A stretch of 64,000 bases of DNA from Halieaceae bacterium UBA5044 (GTDB lineage: Bacteria; Pseudomonadota; Gammaproteobacteria; Pseudomonadales; Halieaceae), in the NCBI GenBank assembly GCA_002416125.1, contig DIBU01000004.1, positions 61,517-125,516 on the forward strand, given 5' to 3'. Shown here one piece after another: positions 54,975 to 63,131 of this stretch. Made by a program: the position numbers and the translations under genes. The notes beneath the pieces are model-generated. The model was not told where the DNA came from. It saw nothing but the letters and a program-made list of their open reading frames with translations, and ran no database searches. Numbering within the stretch: position 1 is the stretch's first letter; the number at the start of each line of letters is the position of its first letter.

Positions 54975-55403
54975 ATGAAAGACAATCAACCCCCGTCGTC
55001 CCTGAACGACATCTTTGGTCCCGTCATTGTGCGCTATACGCGTGCCCAGGCGTTTGAGGAGGGCGTACTCGTGGATGCGGGTTCGCTGGCCAGTGAGGCC
55101 GGTTTTCAATGGCCGGTAGCCCTGACCCGCGCGGTCTGGGAAGACTGTGTCGCCTGGCAGGTTGCGGACAATCAGCGTCAGATCGGCCAGGATCCAACTG
55201 GTCGACTCTGGGATGTGCTGGTGATGGCCGTCATGGCCATACGCGGCAGCGCCCGCGGCGGCAACCAGCTGTCCTTCAGTCTCTACCGGGTACCGCGAGA
55301 TGGTGTCAGCGTCACCGCGGACAAGGTGTCACTGAAGCTGATCGTAGGCCCTGGTGATCAGGGCGAACCGGTCATTACGATCCTGCAACCGCATGAGGAT
55401 TAA
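54975..55403 (+). CDS. DUF6573 family ICE/plasmid protein
   Basis: 142 residues. Matches DUF6573: I-F-G-P-V-I-V-R-Y-T-R-A-Q-A, E-A-G-F-Q-W-P-V-A-L-T-R-A-V-W, R-L-W-D-V-L and Y-R-V-P-R-D-G, ending I-V-G-P-G-D-Q-G-E-P-V-I-T-I. Common on plasmids and ICEs, function unknown. The AAAGGAG ribosome site is followed by ATGGA just before the start. Confidence 0.9.
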   Translation: MKDNQPPSSLNDIFGPVIVRYTRAQAFEEGVLVDAGSLASEAGFQWPVALTRAVWEDCVAWQVADNQRQIGQDPTGRLWDVLVMAVMAIRGSARGGNQLSFSLYRVPRDGVSVTADKVSLKLIVGPGDQGEPVITILQPHED

Positions 55404-55407
55404 CCAC

Positions 55408-55453
55408 CGTTGCTTCCGGCAACGATCTCCCTGGCCGCTTGGGTAAAAGCGGC
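55408..55453 (+). promoter_or_regulatory. Two hairpins in the csrA leader
   Basis: CGTTGC-TTCCG-GCAACG (55408-55424) and GCCGCTT-GGGTAA-AAGCGGC (55434-55453) are perfect stems right after the DUF6573 stop, in the 154-bp leader of csrA. Confidence 0.75.
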
Positions 55454-55557
55454 ACCTTCTCTCCCGCAACAATAATTCATCAAATGTGTCCCCGACACCG
55501 CCCTGACCGCTGCTCAGCGGCTACACTGCGCTGACAGCCATTCATGGAGGAATGCAG

Positions 55558-55761
55558 ATGCTGATACTTACCCGATCCCCGCGCCAGACCCTGCTCATCG
55601 GTGATGACGTCGTCATCGAGGTGTTGGGTGTCCAGGGTCAACAGGTCCGGCTGGGACTGACCGCCCCCAGGGACATCACCATCCTGAGGCAGGAACTGTC
55701 CGAACGTCTGGCGGGCACCGAAGTCTCGACCGCACCCGGGCGCAAGCAACTCCCGAGTTGA
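55558..55761 (+). CDS. csrA: CsrA-family carbon storage regulator, element-borne
   Basis: 67 residues from the ATG at 55558; GGAGG at 55546-55550 suits this start rather than the ATG at 55552. M-L-I-L-T-R-S-P-R-Q-T-L-L-I-G, then I-E-V-L-G-V-Q-G-Q-Q-V-R-L-G-L and A-P-R-D-I-T-I-L-R are standard CsrA strands with the RNA-contacting residues kept. CsrA binds GGA motifs in mRNA. Its own ribosome site lies in ATGGAGGA, so autoregulation is likely. Confidence 0.93.
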   Translation: MLILTRSPRQTLLIGDDVVIEVLGVQGQQVRLGLTAPRDITILRQELSERLAGTEVSTAPGRKQLPS

Positions 55762-56291
55762 AACCTGCAAGCACACGAATCGGCACCGTAAATTCGGTCT
55801 GCGCATTAGTGGAGTAGGGCCTCCCTGACTGATTCTGGATATCAGCCGACGGCACGACTTTTGGCCATTCTTTTCACAGCCGCGTCCGGTGGGGCGCGTC
55901 GCTTTGCCGGCACTTTCCGGGACGCGACCCGACGTTACTTCGCTTCGTGACAATTGCCTAACATGTGCTGCAGTGCCAGTTCTCTTTCTTACAACTAGTT
56001 TTCGGAGTCGAGGCCGTTTCGGCCAACGCGAATACGTTCCGAAACTTCAAACAATTAGCCCCTGTGCTGTGACTTCCTGACTGGCGATCTGATGGCCCGT
56101 ATCATTTTCTCGACGCATAGGATTCGTTGTGATTCCGAGGTCATTTTGTTGTGCGGACTTGTAATCTGAGACCGTTCACCTTTTCACGCGATTCTTGGAG
56201 GCACTTGCGCAGATTACCTACGTATTCGCTTCAGGTTTTGCTGAGGATGTCTTGTCCATTGGAAGTGGCCGCATTAACGCACAGGGTTGTC
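55762..56291 (+). other. 530-bp segment between csrA and the GNAT gene without recognised genes
   Basis: Convergent region. Base composition drops from about 55950 onward, compared with the ICE backbone. A short GGCCGTTTCGGCC hairpin lies near 56010-56022. No coding pattern or RNA family was recognised. It is probably imported together with the GNAT gene. Confidence 0.4.
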
Positions 56292-56783
56292 TCAAATACC
56301 TCCGGGCTTATGTTCTCGTGGCAGAATCTTTTCAAAGCAAACACTTGTTGGATCACCAGCATATTGGTCGAAGGGTTGGATACGGACATAGCCTTGGGAT
56401 TTGTAAAGCGCTATGGCGGGTTTCTGCTTGAACCCGGTTTCAAGTCTCAGCTTGGTATACCCACGGCGTATGGCTTGCGCCTCCAGCTCTTGCAGCACTG
56501 CTGTGGAGAGTCCTTGCCGGCGAGCTGAACGCGATACAAACATGCGCCTGACTTCCGCGGTTGTACCCTCCAACGGCCGGATGGCGCCGCACGCTACGGC
56601 TTCTTGTCCCATGTAGGCCACGAGATAGACGCCGCCGTCAGGTGTTGGTTCGTTCGTGGGCCATGGTGTTACGGAGTTAAACAGCTCAGGATACAAAGCT
56701 CGAGCTTCGACTGCGGCCTCATGTAAAAGCTCAAGCGCATCAGCACCCTGCGGATCTACTTCGATGATACGTAAATGTTGCAC
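56292..56783 (-). CDS. GNAT-family N-acetyltransferase (cargo)
   Basis: 163 residues from a GTG at 56783 with CAGG six bases upstream; the frame extension to 56921 runs through an inverted repeat and is unlikely. Core GNAT motif A reads V-R-R-M-F-V-S-R-S-A-R-R-Q-G-L-S, followed by L-E-T-G-F-K-Q-K-P-A-I-A-L-Y-K-S-Q-G-Y. The only minus-strand gene in this ICE part and less GC-rich than its neighbours, so it is probably inserted cargo. Substrate unknown. Confidence 0.9.
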   Translation of the reverse strand: MQHLRIIEVDPQGADALELLHEAAVEARALYPELFNSVTPWPTNEPTPDGGVYLVAYMGQEAVACGAIRPLEGTTAEVRRMFVSRSARRQGLSTAVLQELEAQAIRRGYTKLRLETGFKQKPAIALYKSQGYVRIQPFDQYAGDPTSVCFEKILPREHKPGGI

Positions 56784-56910
56784 AGTGAGCCTGCAAGATC
56801 TAGGGCTGAACAAACGCACATAAGTATTATACGCTTGGGAGCTTCGTAGCACATAGATCCCTTCACCTCTAGGATGGCTGCTGGTGCAGCGTCGGCCAAG
56901 TGCGAGGCCC

Positions 56911-56950
56911 GCCCTCGTCACTACAGGCGTAGCGGGGTAGTGACGAGGGC
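56911..56950. repeat. 14-bp perfect inverted repeat
   Basis: GCCCTCGTCACTAC (56911-56924) is the exact reverse complement of 56937-56950, loop 12 bases. No T-run follows on either strand. It lies about 130 bp upstream of the GNAT start and may mark the end of the inserted segment. Confidence 0.85.
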
Positions 56951-57038
56951 TCCGAGCCCCGAAAGTACGCTGCGGCGAGGCGGATTTTCGGCAGGACGCG
57001 CGCGTGACGGGTTCGTAGACTGGCCACCGTAGACAGAA

Positions 57039-57068
57039 TTACCCGTGGCCACTGCGGATCAGTGGCAC
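57039..57068 (+). promoter_or_regulatory. Shared leader hairpin, copy 2
   Basis: Same sequence as at 53669 except one missing T in the loop. GCCACTG (57048-57054) pairs with CAGTGGC (57060-57066) around CGGAT. It heads a long leader before the small ORF and the Integrase_1 gene. Confidence 0.75.
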
Positions 57069-57301
57069 AGAGGGGGCCCGCCCTCGACCGTTTGGTCACA
57101 ACGGGCTCGTGCGTCCAGGACTGCAGTCGGCGCACCGACCCCAGGGTCGTCAGTCCATTCTCCACCCCATCGACTTCGGTCGGTGCTTTCCATCAAACCC
57201 CCTCGTTGCTTCCGGCATTCTCCAGGCTTACCTGCAGAGTGTCCGGGCAACGTTTTTCATCCACATCGCGGCAGTCGTCGCTCAACTCAAAGGAGGTGTT
57301 T

Positions 57302-57460
57302 ATGTCACACCCGTTGTCAGTCGGTCCCCTGGGGCCACGTGTGTATACACGACAGCGATCTCCCCCAGGAGATCGGTTGTGTAGCCTGTTTACAGGCGCT
57401 TTCAGGTTAAAGGGAGTGGTGTCCCGTGATCCTTGCCGGTTTCCGGATGCGGTGGGTTAG
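57302..57460 (+). CDS. Possible small ORF (52 codons) with strong ribosome site
   Basis: The ATG at 57302 has AAAGGAGG five bases upstream, the best ribosome site of the region. The 52-residue product (beginning M-S-H-P-L-S-V-G-P-L-G-P) is Pro/Arg/Ser-rich without a recognised domain. It may be a leader peptide for the Integrase_1 gene 45 bp downstream, or a chance frame across a structured leader. Confidence 0.35.
   Translation: MSHPLSVGPLGPRVYTRQRSPPGDRLCSLFTGAFRLKGVVSRDPCRFPDAVG
57356..57375 (+). promoter_or_regulatory. Leader hairpin upstream of Integrase_1 gene
   Basis: CGATCTCC-CCCA-GGAGATCG is a perfect eight-base-pair stem with a four-base loop inside the small ORF. It lies about 130 bp before the integrase-like start. 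Confidence 0.65.
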
Positions 57461-57505
57461 TCCCCCCGCCTGATCAGAAACACTAACCGAGACAGGTAAA
57501 ACACC

Positions 57506-58372
57506 GTGAGAGACCTGAACTACCAACTCAAACAGCTGTGCCAGCGCAACCACGATGGCAGCTACGCCACCCGCCACAATCGGGAGCGCACCCTGACGCT
57601 GATCGCCGATCAGCTGCACCTTTTGGGGTACCGTAGAATGAGTGCGCAGTCGCTAAAACCTAAGCACATTGATGCACTGGTTGCCCGTTGGCAGGCTGAG
57701 GCACTGGCAATCGGCACCATCAAGAATCGTATGTCAGCGCTGCGCTGGTGGGCCGAGAAAGTGAACAAGCCCAGTGTAATCGCCAACAGCAACGACCACT
57801 ATGGAATCCCAGACCGGCAGCTGGTCACCGGTTTTTCGAAAGCACGGCAGCTCGGAAGCGAGGCGCTGGATCAGGTGCGCGACCCGCACGTGCGCATGAG
57901 CCTGGAGCTGCAGCGCGCCTTTGGCCTGCGCCGGGAAGAGGCCATCAAGTTCCAGCCGCACTATGCCGATCGCGGCGATCACCTGCTGCTGAAGGCCAGC
58001 TGGACCAAAGGCGGCAAGGCTCGGATGATTCCGATCCTGACTCCCGCACAGCGGGAACTGCTTACCCGCGCCCACCAGCTGGCGGGGCGAGGGTCCCTGA
58101 TTCCCCTGGATCGCGATTACCGACAGCAGCTGAGGGTCTATGAACGCCATACTGCGAACGCGGGGCTGAGCCGCATGCATGGTTTGCGCCATGCCTATGC
58201 CCAGGATCGCTATAAGACTTTGACCGGACGTCTGGCACCCGCCGCCGGTGGTCCGTCAGTGGCGACCCTCTCTCCAGCGGAACGACAGCGGGACCAGCAG
58301 GTGCGGCAGCAGATTAGCCGCGAGCTCGGGCATGAGCGCATCGACGTCCTGCGGGTGTATTGCGGTGCCTGA
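57506..58372 (+). CDS. Integrase_1-type tyrosine recombinase-like ICE protein
   Basis: 288 residues from a GTG. An N-terminal core-binding domain (Y-A-T-R-H-N-R-E-R-T-L-T-L-I near 22) is followed by a catalytic-like domain with F-G-L-R-R-E-E-A-I-K (Arg), a K-G-G-K-A-R segment and H-G-L-R-H-A-Y-A-Q (H-x-x-R-H), ending L-G-H-E-R-I-D-V-L-R-V-Y (His and Tyr). The recombinase residues are largely kept. Such proteins are regular internal genes of this ICE class and are distinct from the border integrase; their role is not settled. Confidence 0.87.
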   Translation: MRDLNYQLKQLCQRNHDGSYATRHNRERTLTLIADQLHLLGYRRMSAQSLKPKHIDALVARWQAEALAIGTIKNRMSALRWWAEKVNKPSVIANSNDHYGIPDRQLVTGFSKARQLGSEALDQVRDPHVRMSLELQRAFGLRREEAIKFQPHYADRGDHLLLKASWTKGGKARMIPILTPAQRELLTRAHQLAGRGSLIPLDRDYRQQLRVYERHTANAGLSRMHGLRHAYAQDRYKTLTGRLAPAAGGPSVATLSPAERQRDQQVRQQISRELGHERIDVLRVYCGA

Positions 58373-58464
58373 CATAGCGCGTCATGGGTCGACCGGGTTT
58401 TCGCTGGTGCCGGACGGGCCAGCGCCAGATCATCGGATCATCCCCAAGCAACCCGGTACCCACC

Positions 58465-58929
58465 ATGTCTCTCAATACTCTCCTGCTACAAGAATCACGC
58501 GCCGCCCTGACGGGCCTGGCCGCATTACTGCTGCTGCACGGTTCATACGCCAGCGCGCAGACACTGGTGGTTGATCGCTACACCGTGCTGGCTGCCACGC
58601 CGACAGCGGCCGAACAGGATTTACTGGGCGGTATCGACCGGATCACGTTCCCGATGGACGTGGTGACCGTCGGCGATGCACTGGCTGCTGCCCTGGAAAG
58701 CTCCGGCTATCGCCTCGCGGTCTCAGCCAAAAGTGATGCCAGCCGCGAGATCCTGATGCCCCTGCCCCTGCCCGACGCACACCGCACCCTCGGTCCGATG
58801 CCCCTGCGGCTGGCGCTGCAAACCCTCGCCGGTCCCGCTTGGCGTCTGCTGGAAGATCCCCTACACCGTCTGGTGGCGTTTGAACGCTGCCCGGCCTTTG
58901 CTGAGGAACTCCCGTCATGGTCGATGTGA
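58465..58929 (+). CDS. PilL N-terminal domain ICE protein (TIGR03748)
   Basis: 154 residues from the ATG at 58465; the frame extension to 58384 is not needed. A signal peptide ends near S-A-Q. The rest resembles the PilL_N domain: V-D-R-Y-T-V-L, D-L-L-G-G-I-D-R-I-T-F-P, V-G-D-A-L-A-A-A-L and L-R-L-A-L-Q-T-L-A-G-P-A-W. It opens the conjugation block and is thought to be a periplasmic pilus- or T4SS-associated lipoprotein-like factor. Confidence 0.88.
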   Translation: MSLNTLLLQESRAALTGLAALLLLHGSYASAQTLVVDRYTVLAATPTAAEQDLLGGIDRITFPMDVVTVGDALAAALESSGYRLAVSAKSDASREILMPLPLPDAHRTLGPMPLRLALQTLAGPAWRLLEDPLHRLVAFERCPAFAEELPSWSM

Positions 58930-59162
58930 TTCTGGTGATGATGTTGTTGGTGGCCGGGCTGTCGCTGGAGAAGGGTGATGCCGAGACTGCAGGGAGAGCT
59001 ATGCGTGAATCAACCGCCGCGGCGTCTGCTGACGCTGCAGCCGGAAGGGCAGACTCCACACCCTGCGCGACAGTTTCTCCGCGCTTTCGCGACCTGGGCA
59101 GCCACGATGCCGTGGTGAACCCGAATGGCCGCCAAGACCAAGGTCATCCCGATGGGATCTAG
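58917..59162 (+). CDS. Small membrane-anchored ICE ORF, uncertain
   Basis: 81 residues. The ATG lies 13 bp inside the PilL-N stop, with GAGGA eight bases upstream. A single N-terminal hydrophobic segment (residues 2-16, V-D-V-I-L-V-M-M-L-L-V-A-G) is followed by Ala/Asp/Ser-rich sequence. It overlaps the next gene by 38 bp in another frame. No family recognised, but overlaps and the ribosome site suit a real small inner-membrane protein. Confidence 0.5.
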   Translation: MVDVILVMMLLVAGLSLEKGDAETAGRAMRESTAAASADAAAGRADSTPCATVSPRFRDLGSHDAVVNPNGRQDQGHPDGI

Positions 59163-59928
59163 CACAGGATCCTGGCGGCCGCTGATAGTGTTAATGGGAG
59201 TGTTGTTCGCGCCAGTCACGGCCGCCGCTGTACCAGCGACCGACTCAAGCACGCTGTCTCAATCTGAACAGGCGACCACCGAACTGACGGCTCTGGAGCG
59301 AGCGCGGGCCGAGCACTGGGCCCTCACTTCTGAGGAGTGGCAGCGCTACCGGCTTCTTATGAACGGGATTCGCGGCAGCATCAGTCCCACGACTCTGTCC
59401 CCGATAGAAGCCCTCGGAATCCACGCGCGCGATGCCAGCGAGCGGCGTCACTTTGCGGAGCGCTGGGCCGCCCTGATGGTGGAGGATGCTGAGCGCATTC
59501 TGGCGTTCCAGCAGGCCTATGATGGAGCCATCACACGCCTGGTGGGCGAGCAACCCCTGATCGACCGGTCGCTTTTGCCGGTAAAGCAACCGAGCCAATC
59601 TCCCCTCGCCCGTACCGATCGGGTTCTGCTGTTTGTTCGACCCGAGTGCGCCGCCTGTGAGGCGGTGCTCGCACGCCTGCTGGCCCGCCTGGATACCATC
59701 GCGGGGCTGGACATCTATCTGTCCGGTCTCGCTCCGGGTGATGAGCAGGCCATCCGCGAGTGGGCGGTGGCTCAGGGCGTAGACCCCGACTGGGTACGAC
59801 AGCGCAGGGTGACACTCAATTTTGAGTCGGGGGTTTTAGCGAGCATGGCCCCCGGCGAGGTGAACCTGCCCTATCTGTTGCGCCGCCGCGGCGAGACGCT
59901 GACCCCGCTGACCGGGTCTGCCCTGTGA
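59125..59928 (+). CDS. TIGR03759 (PFL_4693) family integrating conjugative element protein
   Basis: 267 residues from the ATG at 59125; an in-frame ATG at 59152 is an alternative. Signal peptide to about residue 36, then a helical region with W-A-L-T-S-E-E-W-Q-R-Y. The C-terminal half has a thioredoxin-like pattern: V-L-L-F-V-R-P-E-C-A-A-C with a C-x-x-C pair. Probably a periplasmic thiol-disulfide factor for the conjugation apparatus. The stop overlaps the next start (GTGA). Confidence 0.9.
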   Translation: MAAKTKVIPMGSSTGSWRPLIVLMGVLFAPVTAAAVPATDSSTLSQSEQATTELTALERARAEHWALTSEEWQRYRLLMNGIRGSISPTTLSPIEALGIHARDASERRHFAERWAALMVEDAERILAFQQAYDGAITRLVGEQPLIDRSLLPVKQPSQSPLARTDRVLLFVRPECAACEAVLARLLARLDTIAGLDIYLSGLAPGDEQAIREWAVAQGVDPDWVRQRRVTLNFESGVLASMAPGEVNLPYLLRRRGETLTPLTGSAL

Positions 59929-60500
59929 TCGTGCCGGGCAGCGCGTCGGTCGCACTGTTGCTCACACTGGCAGGCGTCGCCGTGGTCGCGGCACCATCCG
60001 AACCCGACGCGGAAGCTAAGCGTGCGCAGCAGGTGGTGCCGCCCGGCTACCGACAGGTGGCAGAGGAGCACGGCATCCCACCCGCGTTGTTCTACGCCAT
60101 TGCGCTGACGGAAAGTGGCTACACCATGCCGACAGCCGAGGGCATACGGCCCTGGCCCTGGACCCTGAACATCCGCGGCGAGGGTCGCTATTATCCGTCC
60201 CATCGCGCCGCGGCGGCAGCGCTTGCGGCGACGGTGCACAGTGGTGAGACCGCGGTGGATGTCGGGATCATGCAGATCCACTGGCACTTCCACCATGCGG
60301 CGCTGGGCGGTATCCGCCGGGCCCTGGACCCCTGCCACAACCTGCGGGTGGGGGCGGACATTCTGGCCCAGTGCTACCAGCAAAGCCGGGAGTGGTGGTC
60401 CGCCGCCGGCTGCTACCATGCGCCCAACAATGCCACTCTGTCGCGGCGTTACCAGGCGCGTGTGCAGCAGCACTGGCGCACCGTGGTACAGGACCCCTGA
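59925..60500 (+). CDS. Lytic transglycosylase (SLT domain), conjugation-associated
   Basis: 191 residues from a GTG overlapping the previous stop. N-terminal hydrophobic signal to about residue 24. SLT features: Y-A-I-A-L-T-E-S-G-Y with the catalytic Glu, then V-D-V-G-I-M-Q-I-H-W-H-F and a N-L-R-V-G-A-D-I-L block. It opens peptidoglycan for the type IV secretion channel in the periplasm. The next gene starts one base after its stop. Confidence 0.93.
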   Translation: MIVPGSASVALLLTLAGVAVVAAPSEPDAEAKRAQQVVPPGYRQVAEEHGIPPALFYAIALTESGYTMPTAEGIRPWPWTLNIRGEGRYYPSHRAAAAALAATVHSGETAVDVGIMQIHWHFHHAALGGIRRALDPCHNLRVGADILAQCYQQSREWWSAAGCYHAPNNATLSRRYQARVQQHWRTVVQDP

Positions 60501-60501
60501 G

Positions 60502-61029
60502 GTGCGCCGCAGGTGGTGGCTGTATCCCTTCTGGCTCCTGATGGCATTACTATCTCCAGGTGTCCGGGCGGAGCTGGTTGTTTTAACTGACAACGGCCAG
60601 ACCTATCCGCTGGCCCCGTTTCTGGGCGTGCTGAGACCGCCAGACGCGCCCCCCTCGGCACCGGCAGTGCCGGACCTGGGCGCCGCCGACCCCACCCGGC
60701 TGCTGCCACTGCGCTCCCCGGGACTGACCCCGGGGCCGGTTCCCCTGAGGCCGCTGCCCGCACTTTACCAGGGCACGCTCACGCGCCCGGTCTTTGTGGT
60801 GGGCGCCGGTCCATTGTCGCAGACCTGGCTGCGGCAACACCGATCTCTTCTGCTTTCCCTGGGTGCAGTAGGGCTGCTGGTGCAGGCCGAGACCCCGGAG
60901 GACCTGCACACCATGGCCGCGATTGCCGCGGGTCTGCCGCTCCTGCCTGCTTCCGCCACCGATCTGATAGACACCCTGGCATTGACCCATATCCCGGTCC
61001 TGATCTCCCGGCACGGCATTGAGCAGTGA
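60502..61029 (+). CDS. TIGR03765 (PFL_4695) family integrating conjugative element protein
   Basis: 175 residues from the GTG at 60502; the longer frame overlapping the transglycosylase is not needed. N-terminal signal or anchor (W-W-L-Y-P-F-W-L-L-M-A-L-L). The conserved part includes E-L-V-V-L-T-D-N-G-Q-T-Y, P-L-R-S-P-G-L-T-P-G and L-G-A-V-G-L-L-V-Q-A-E. Predicted periplasmic; function unassigned beyond transfer. Its stop overlaps the traD start (GTGA). Confidence 0.9.
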   Translation: MRRRWWLYPFWLLMALLSPGVRAELVVLTDNGQTYPLAPFLGVLRPPDAPPSAPAVPDLGAADPTRLLPLRSPGLTPGPVPLRPLPALYQGTLTRPVFVVGAGPLSQTWLRQHRSLLLSLGAVGLLVQAETPEDLHTMAAIAAGLPLLPASATDLIDTLALTHIPVLISRHGIEQ

Positions 61030-63131
61030 GCGTCCGTCCGGTCGAGGCACTCCTGCGGCCCCCGGTGGAACTCTGGTCGGCCCTGGTGGCGGTGGCGACC
61101 GGCGGCGTGGCCCTGCTGGCACCCTGGGCGCTGATGATGCCGCCGGGCATTGCCACGCTGGCCGCCAGTGCCCTGTTTTTGCTGGCAGGAATACGCACCC
61201 GGCAGGCCTGGCGGGTGCTGCGGTACCAGCGCAATATGCGCCGCCTTCCGTTGTACCGGATGCGGGCGGAGCGTATTCCGGTGAGTCGCCACAAGCTGTT
61301 TCTGGGGCGCGGCTTTCGCTGGACCCAGCGCCACACCCAGCGCCTGCGCGACACCCTGCGTCCTGAGGTGCAGCACTATGTGCAGGCCGGTGCACTCTAC
61401 CGATGGGCGCGCCGTAAGGAAGTGCAGTGGGAATCAACGCCTGTCCTGAAAACCCTCGCCGGGTACCTGCGACAGCCGCGCTGGTGGAATCCGCTGAAGC
61501 CGCAGCCACCGGTGGGCGGTATGCCGGCCCTGCATGCGGTGGAGCCCGATGAGGAGGATGCCTGGATGGATCTCGGTGAGCGGGTTGGCCACCTGCTGGT
61601 ACTGGGCACCACCCGGGTCGGCAAAACACGCTTGGCCGAGCTGCTGGTCACCCAGGACATCCACCGGGGGGATGTGGTGATCGTGTTTGATCCCAAGGGG
61701 GATGCCGATCTGCTGCGGCGCATCTATGCCGAGGCCCAACGGGCTGGGCGGGCCGATGCCTTTTATCTGTTTCATCTGGGCTTCCCGGAGATCTCCGCCC
61801 GCTACAACGCGATTGGGAGTTTTTCCAGGATCACCGAGGTCGCCACCCGGATTGCCAATCAGCTGCCCAGCGAAGGCAACTCAGCCGCGTTCAAGGAATT
61901 CGCCTGGCGCTTCGTCAACATCGTCGCCAGGGCGCTGGTCGCACTGCAGCGGCGCCCGGACTATCAGCAGATCCGCCGCTACATTAATGACATTGAACCG
62001 CTGTTTGTCGAGTACGCCCGACACTACCTCGCGATGCACGGCCCGGAGGGCTGGTCCGATGCGGTCGACGACATCGCCGAAAAAATCAGTGAGCGCAACC
62101 TCGCAGCCGCGCTGCGGGGTCGCGATCGGGAGGCCATCGCCCTGATGCGCTACCTGCAGGCACAGGATCTGTATGATCCGGTGCTGGAAGGCCTGGTGTC
62201 CGCCTTCAAATACGACAAGACCTATTTTGACAAGATCGTAAGCTCCGTCGGTCCCCTGATGGAAAAGCTCACCACCGGATCGATCGCGGCGCTGATCTCC
62301 CCGGACTATCTGGATGAACAGGATCCGCGGCCGATCTTTGAATGGCTGAACGTCATCCAGCGCAAGGGCATCGTCTATGTAGGGCTGGATGCGCTGACCG
62401 ATACCACCGTTGCCAGTGCGGTGGGCAATGCCATGTTCGCCGACCTGGTGTCGGTGGCGGGGCACATTTACAAGCATGGTGTGCCCGGCGCGGAGGCGGG
62501 GAGTGTGCCTACCATCTCCCTGCACGCCGATGAATTCAATGAGTTGATCGGGGATGAATTCGTGCCCCTGCTCAACAAGGCGGGGGGAGCAGGGTTCCAG
62601 GTCACGGCCTATACCCAGACCTGGTCGGATGTGGAGGCGCGCATTGGCAATCGCGCCAAGGCGGGCCAGGTAGCGGGGAACTTCAATACCCTGATCATGC
62701 TGCGGGTAAAAGAGCTGGCCACCGCCGAAATGTTGACCGACCAGCTGCCCCGGGTGGAGGTGGTCACGCTGATGAGTGTGTCGGGTGTGGATGACTCCTC
62801 CGATCCCACCTCGGGTGTGGATTTCAAATCCCGCAATGAAGACCGCATCAGTGTGTCGGAGGTGCCGATGCTTACCCCGGCGGATCTGGTCCGCCTGCCC
62901 AAAGGTCAGGCGTTCGCCCTGCTGGAAGGCGGGCGCCTGTGGAAACTCCGCATGCCGCTGCCCGACGACCGCGCGGATGCCGCTCTGCCACCGAGTCTGG
63001 CAGCCATGGCGGAAGGCATGCAGCGCCGCTATGTGACCAATGAGCACTGGTACCGCACCACTGATCGCTGGTGGCTTGCGGGTCCGGACTCGGATAACCC
63101 AGCGCGGGACGGCCGTCACCGCGATGGCTGA
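61026..63131 (+). CDS. traD: Type IV conjugative coupling ATPase TraD (TIGR03743)
   Basis: 701 residues, GTG start. Two transmembrane helices near 20-60 anchor the protein; Walker A is G194-T-T-R-V-G199-K200-T201 and Walker B lies near V-V-I-V-F-D-P-K-G-D. Further T4CP blocks (L-H-A-D-E-F-N-E-L, then Y-T-Q-T-W-S-D-V-E-A-R) are present, so it is complete. It couples the relaxosome to the secretion channel. The next gene overlaps its stop by eight bases. Confidence 0.95.
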   Translation: MSVRPVEALLRPPVELWSALVAVATGGVALLAPWALMMPPGIATLAASALFLLAGIRTRQAWRVLRYQRNMRRLPLYRMRAERIPVSRHKLFLGRGFRWTQRHTQRLRDTLRPEVQHYVQAGALYRWARRKEVQWESTPVLKTLAGYLRQPRWWNPLKPQPPVGGMPALHAVEPDEEDAWMDLGERVGHLLVLGTTRVGKTRLAELLVTQDIHRGDVVIVFDPKGDADLLRRIYAEAQRAGRADAFYLFHLGFPEISARYNAIGSFSRITEVATRIANQLPSEGNSAAFKEFAWRFVNIVARALVALQRRPDYQQIRRYINDIEPLFVEYARHYLAMHGPEGWSDAVDDIAEKISERNLAAALRGRDREAIALMRYLQAQDLYDPVLEGLVSAFKYDKTYFDKIVSSVGPLMEKLTTGSIAALISPDYLDEQDPRPIFEWLNVIQRKGIVYVGLDALTDTTVASAVGNAMFADLVSVAGHIYKHGVPGAEAGSVPTISLHADEFNELIGDEFVPLLNKAGGAGFQVTAYTQTWSDVEARIGNRAKAGQVAGNFNTLIMLRVKELATAEMLTDQLPRVEVVTLMSVSGVDDSSDPTSGVDFKSRNEDRISVSEVPMLTPADLVRLPKGQAFALLEGGRLWKLRMPLPDDRADAALPPSLAAMAEGMQRRYVTNEHWYRTTDRWWLAGPDSDNPARDGRHRDG

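Larger units (their letters stand above)
56784..57301 (+). other. Noncoding region between the GNAT gene and the Integrase_1 leader
   Basis: 518 bp without a recognised gene. It holds a long inverted repeat at 56911-56950 and the second copy of the shared leader hairpin at 57039. The open frames across it look like chance GC-rich frames. Confidence 0.45.

Noticed and set aside
55951..56000. Integron attC site near the GNAT gene
   Set aside because: GCCTAAC fits the RYYYAAC box, but no matching core box or paired inner boxes were found at a suitable distance.
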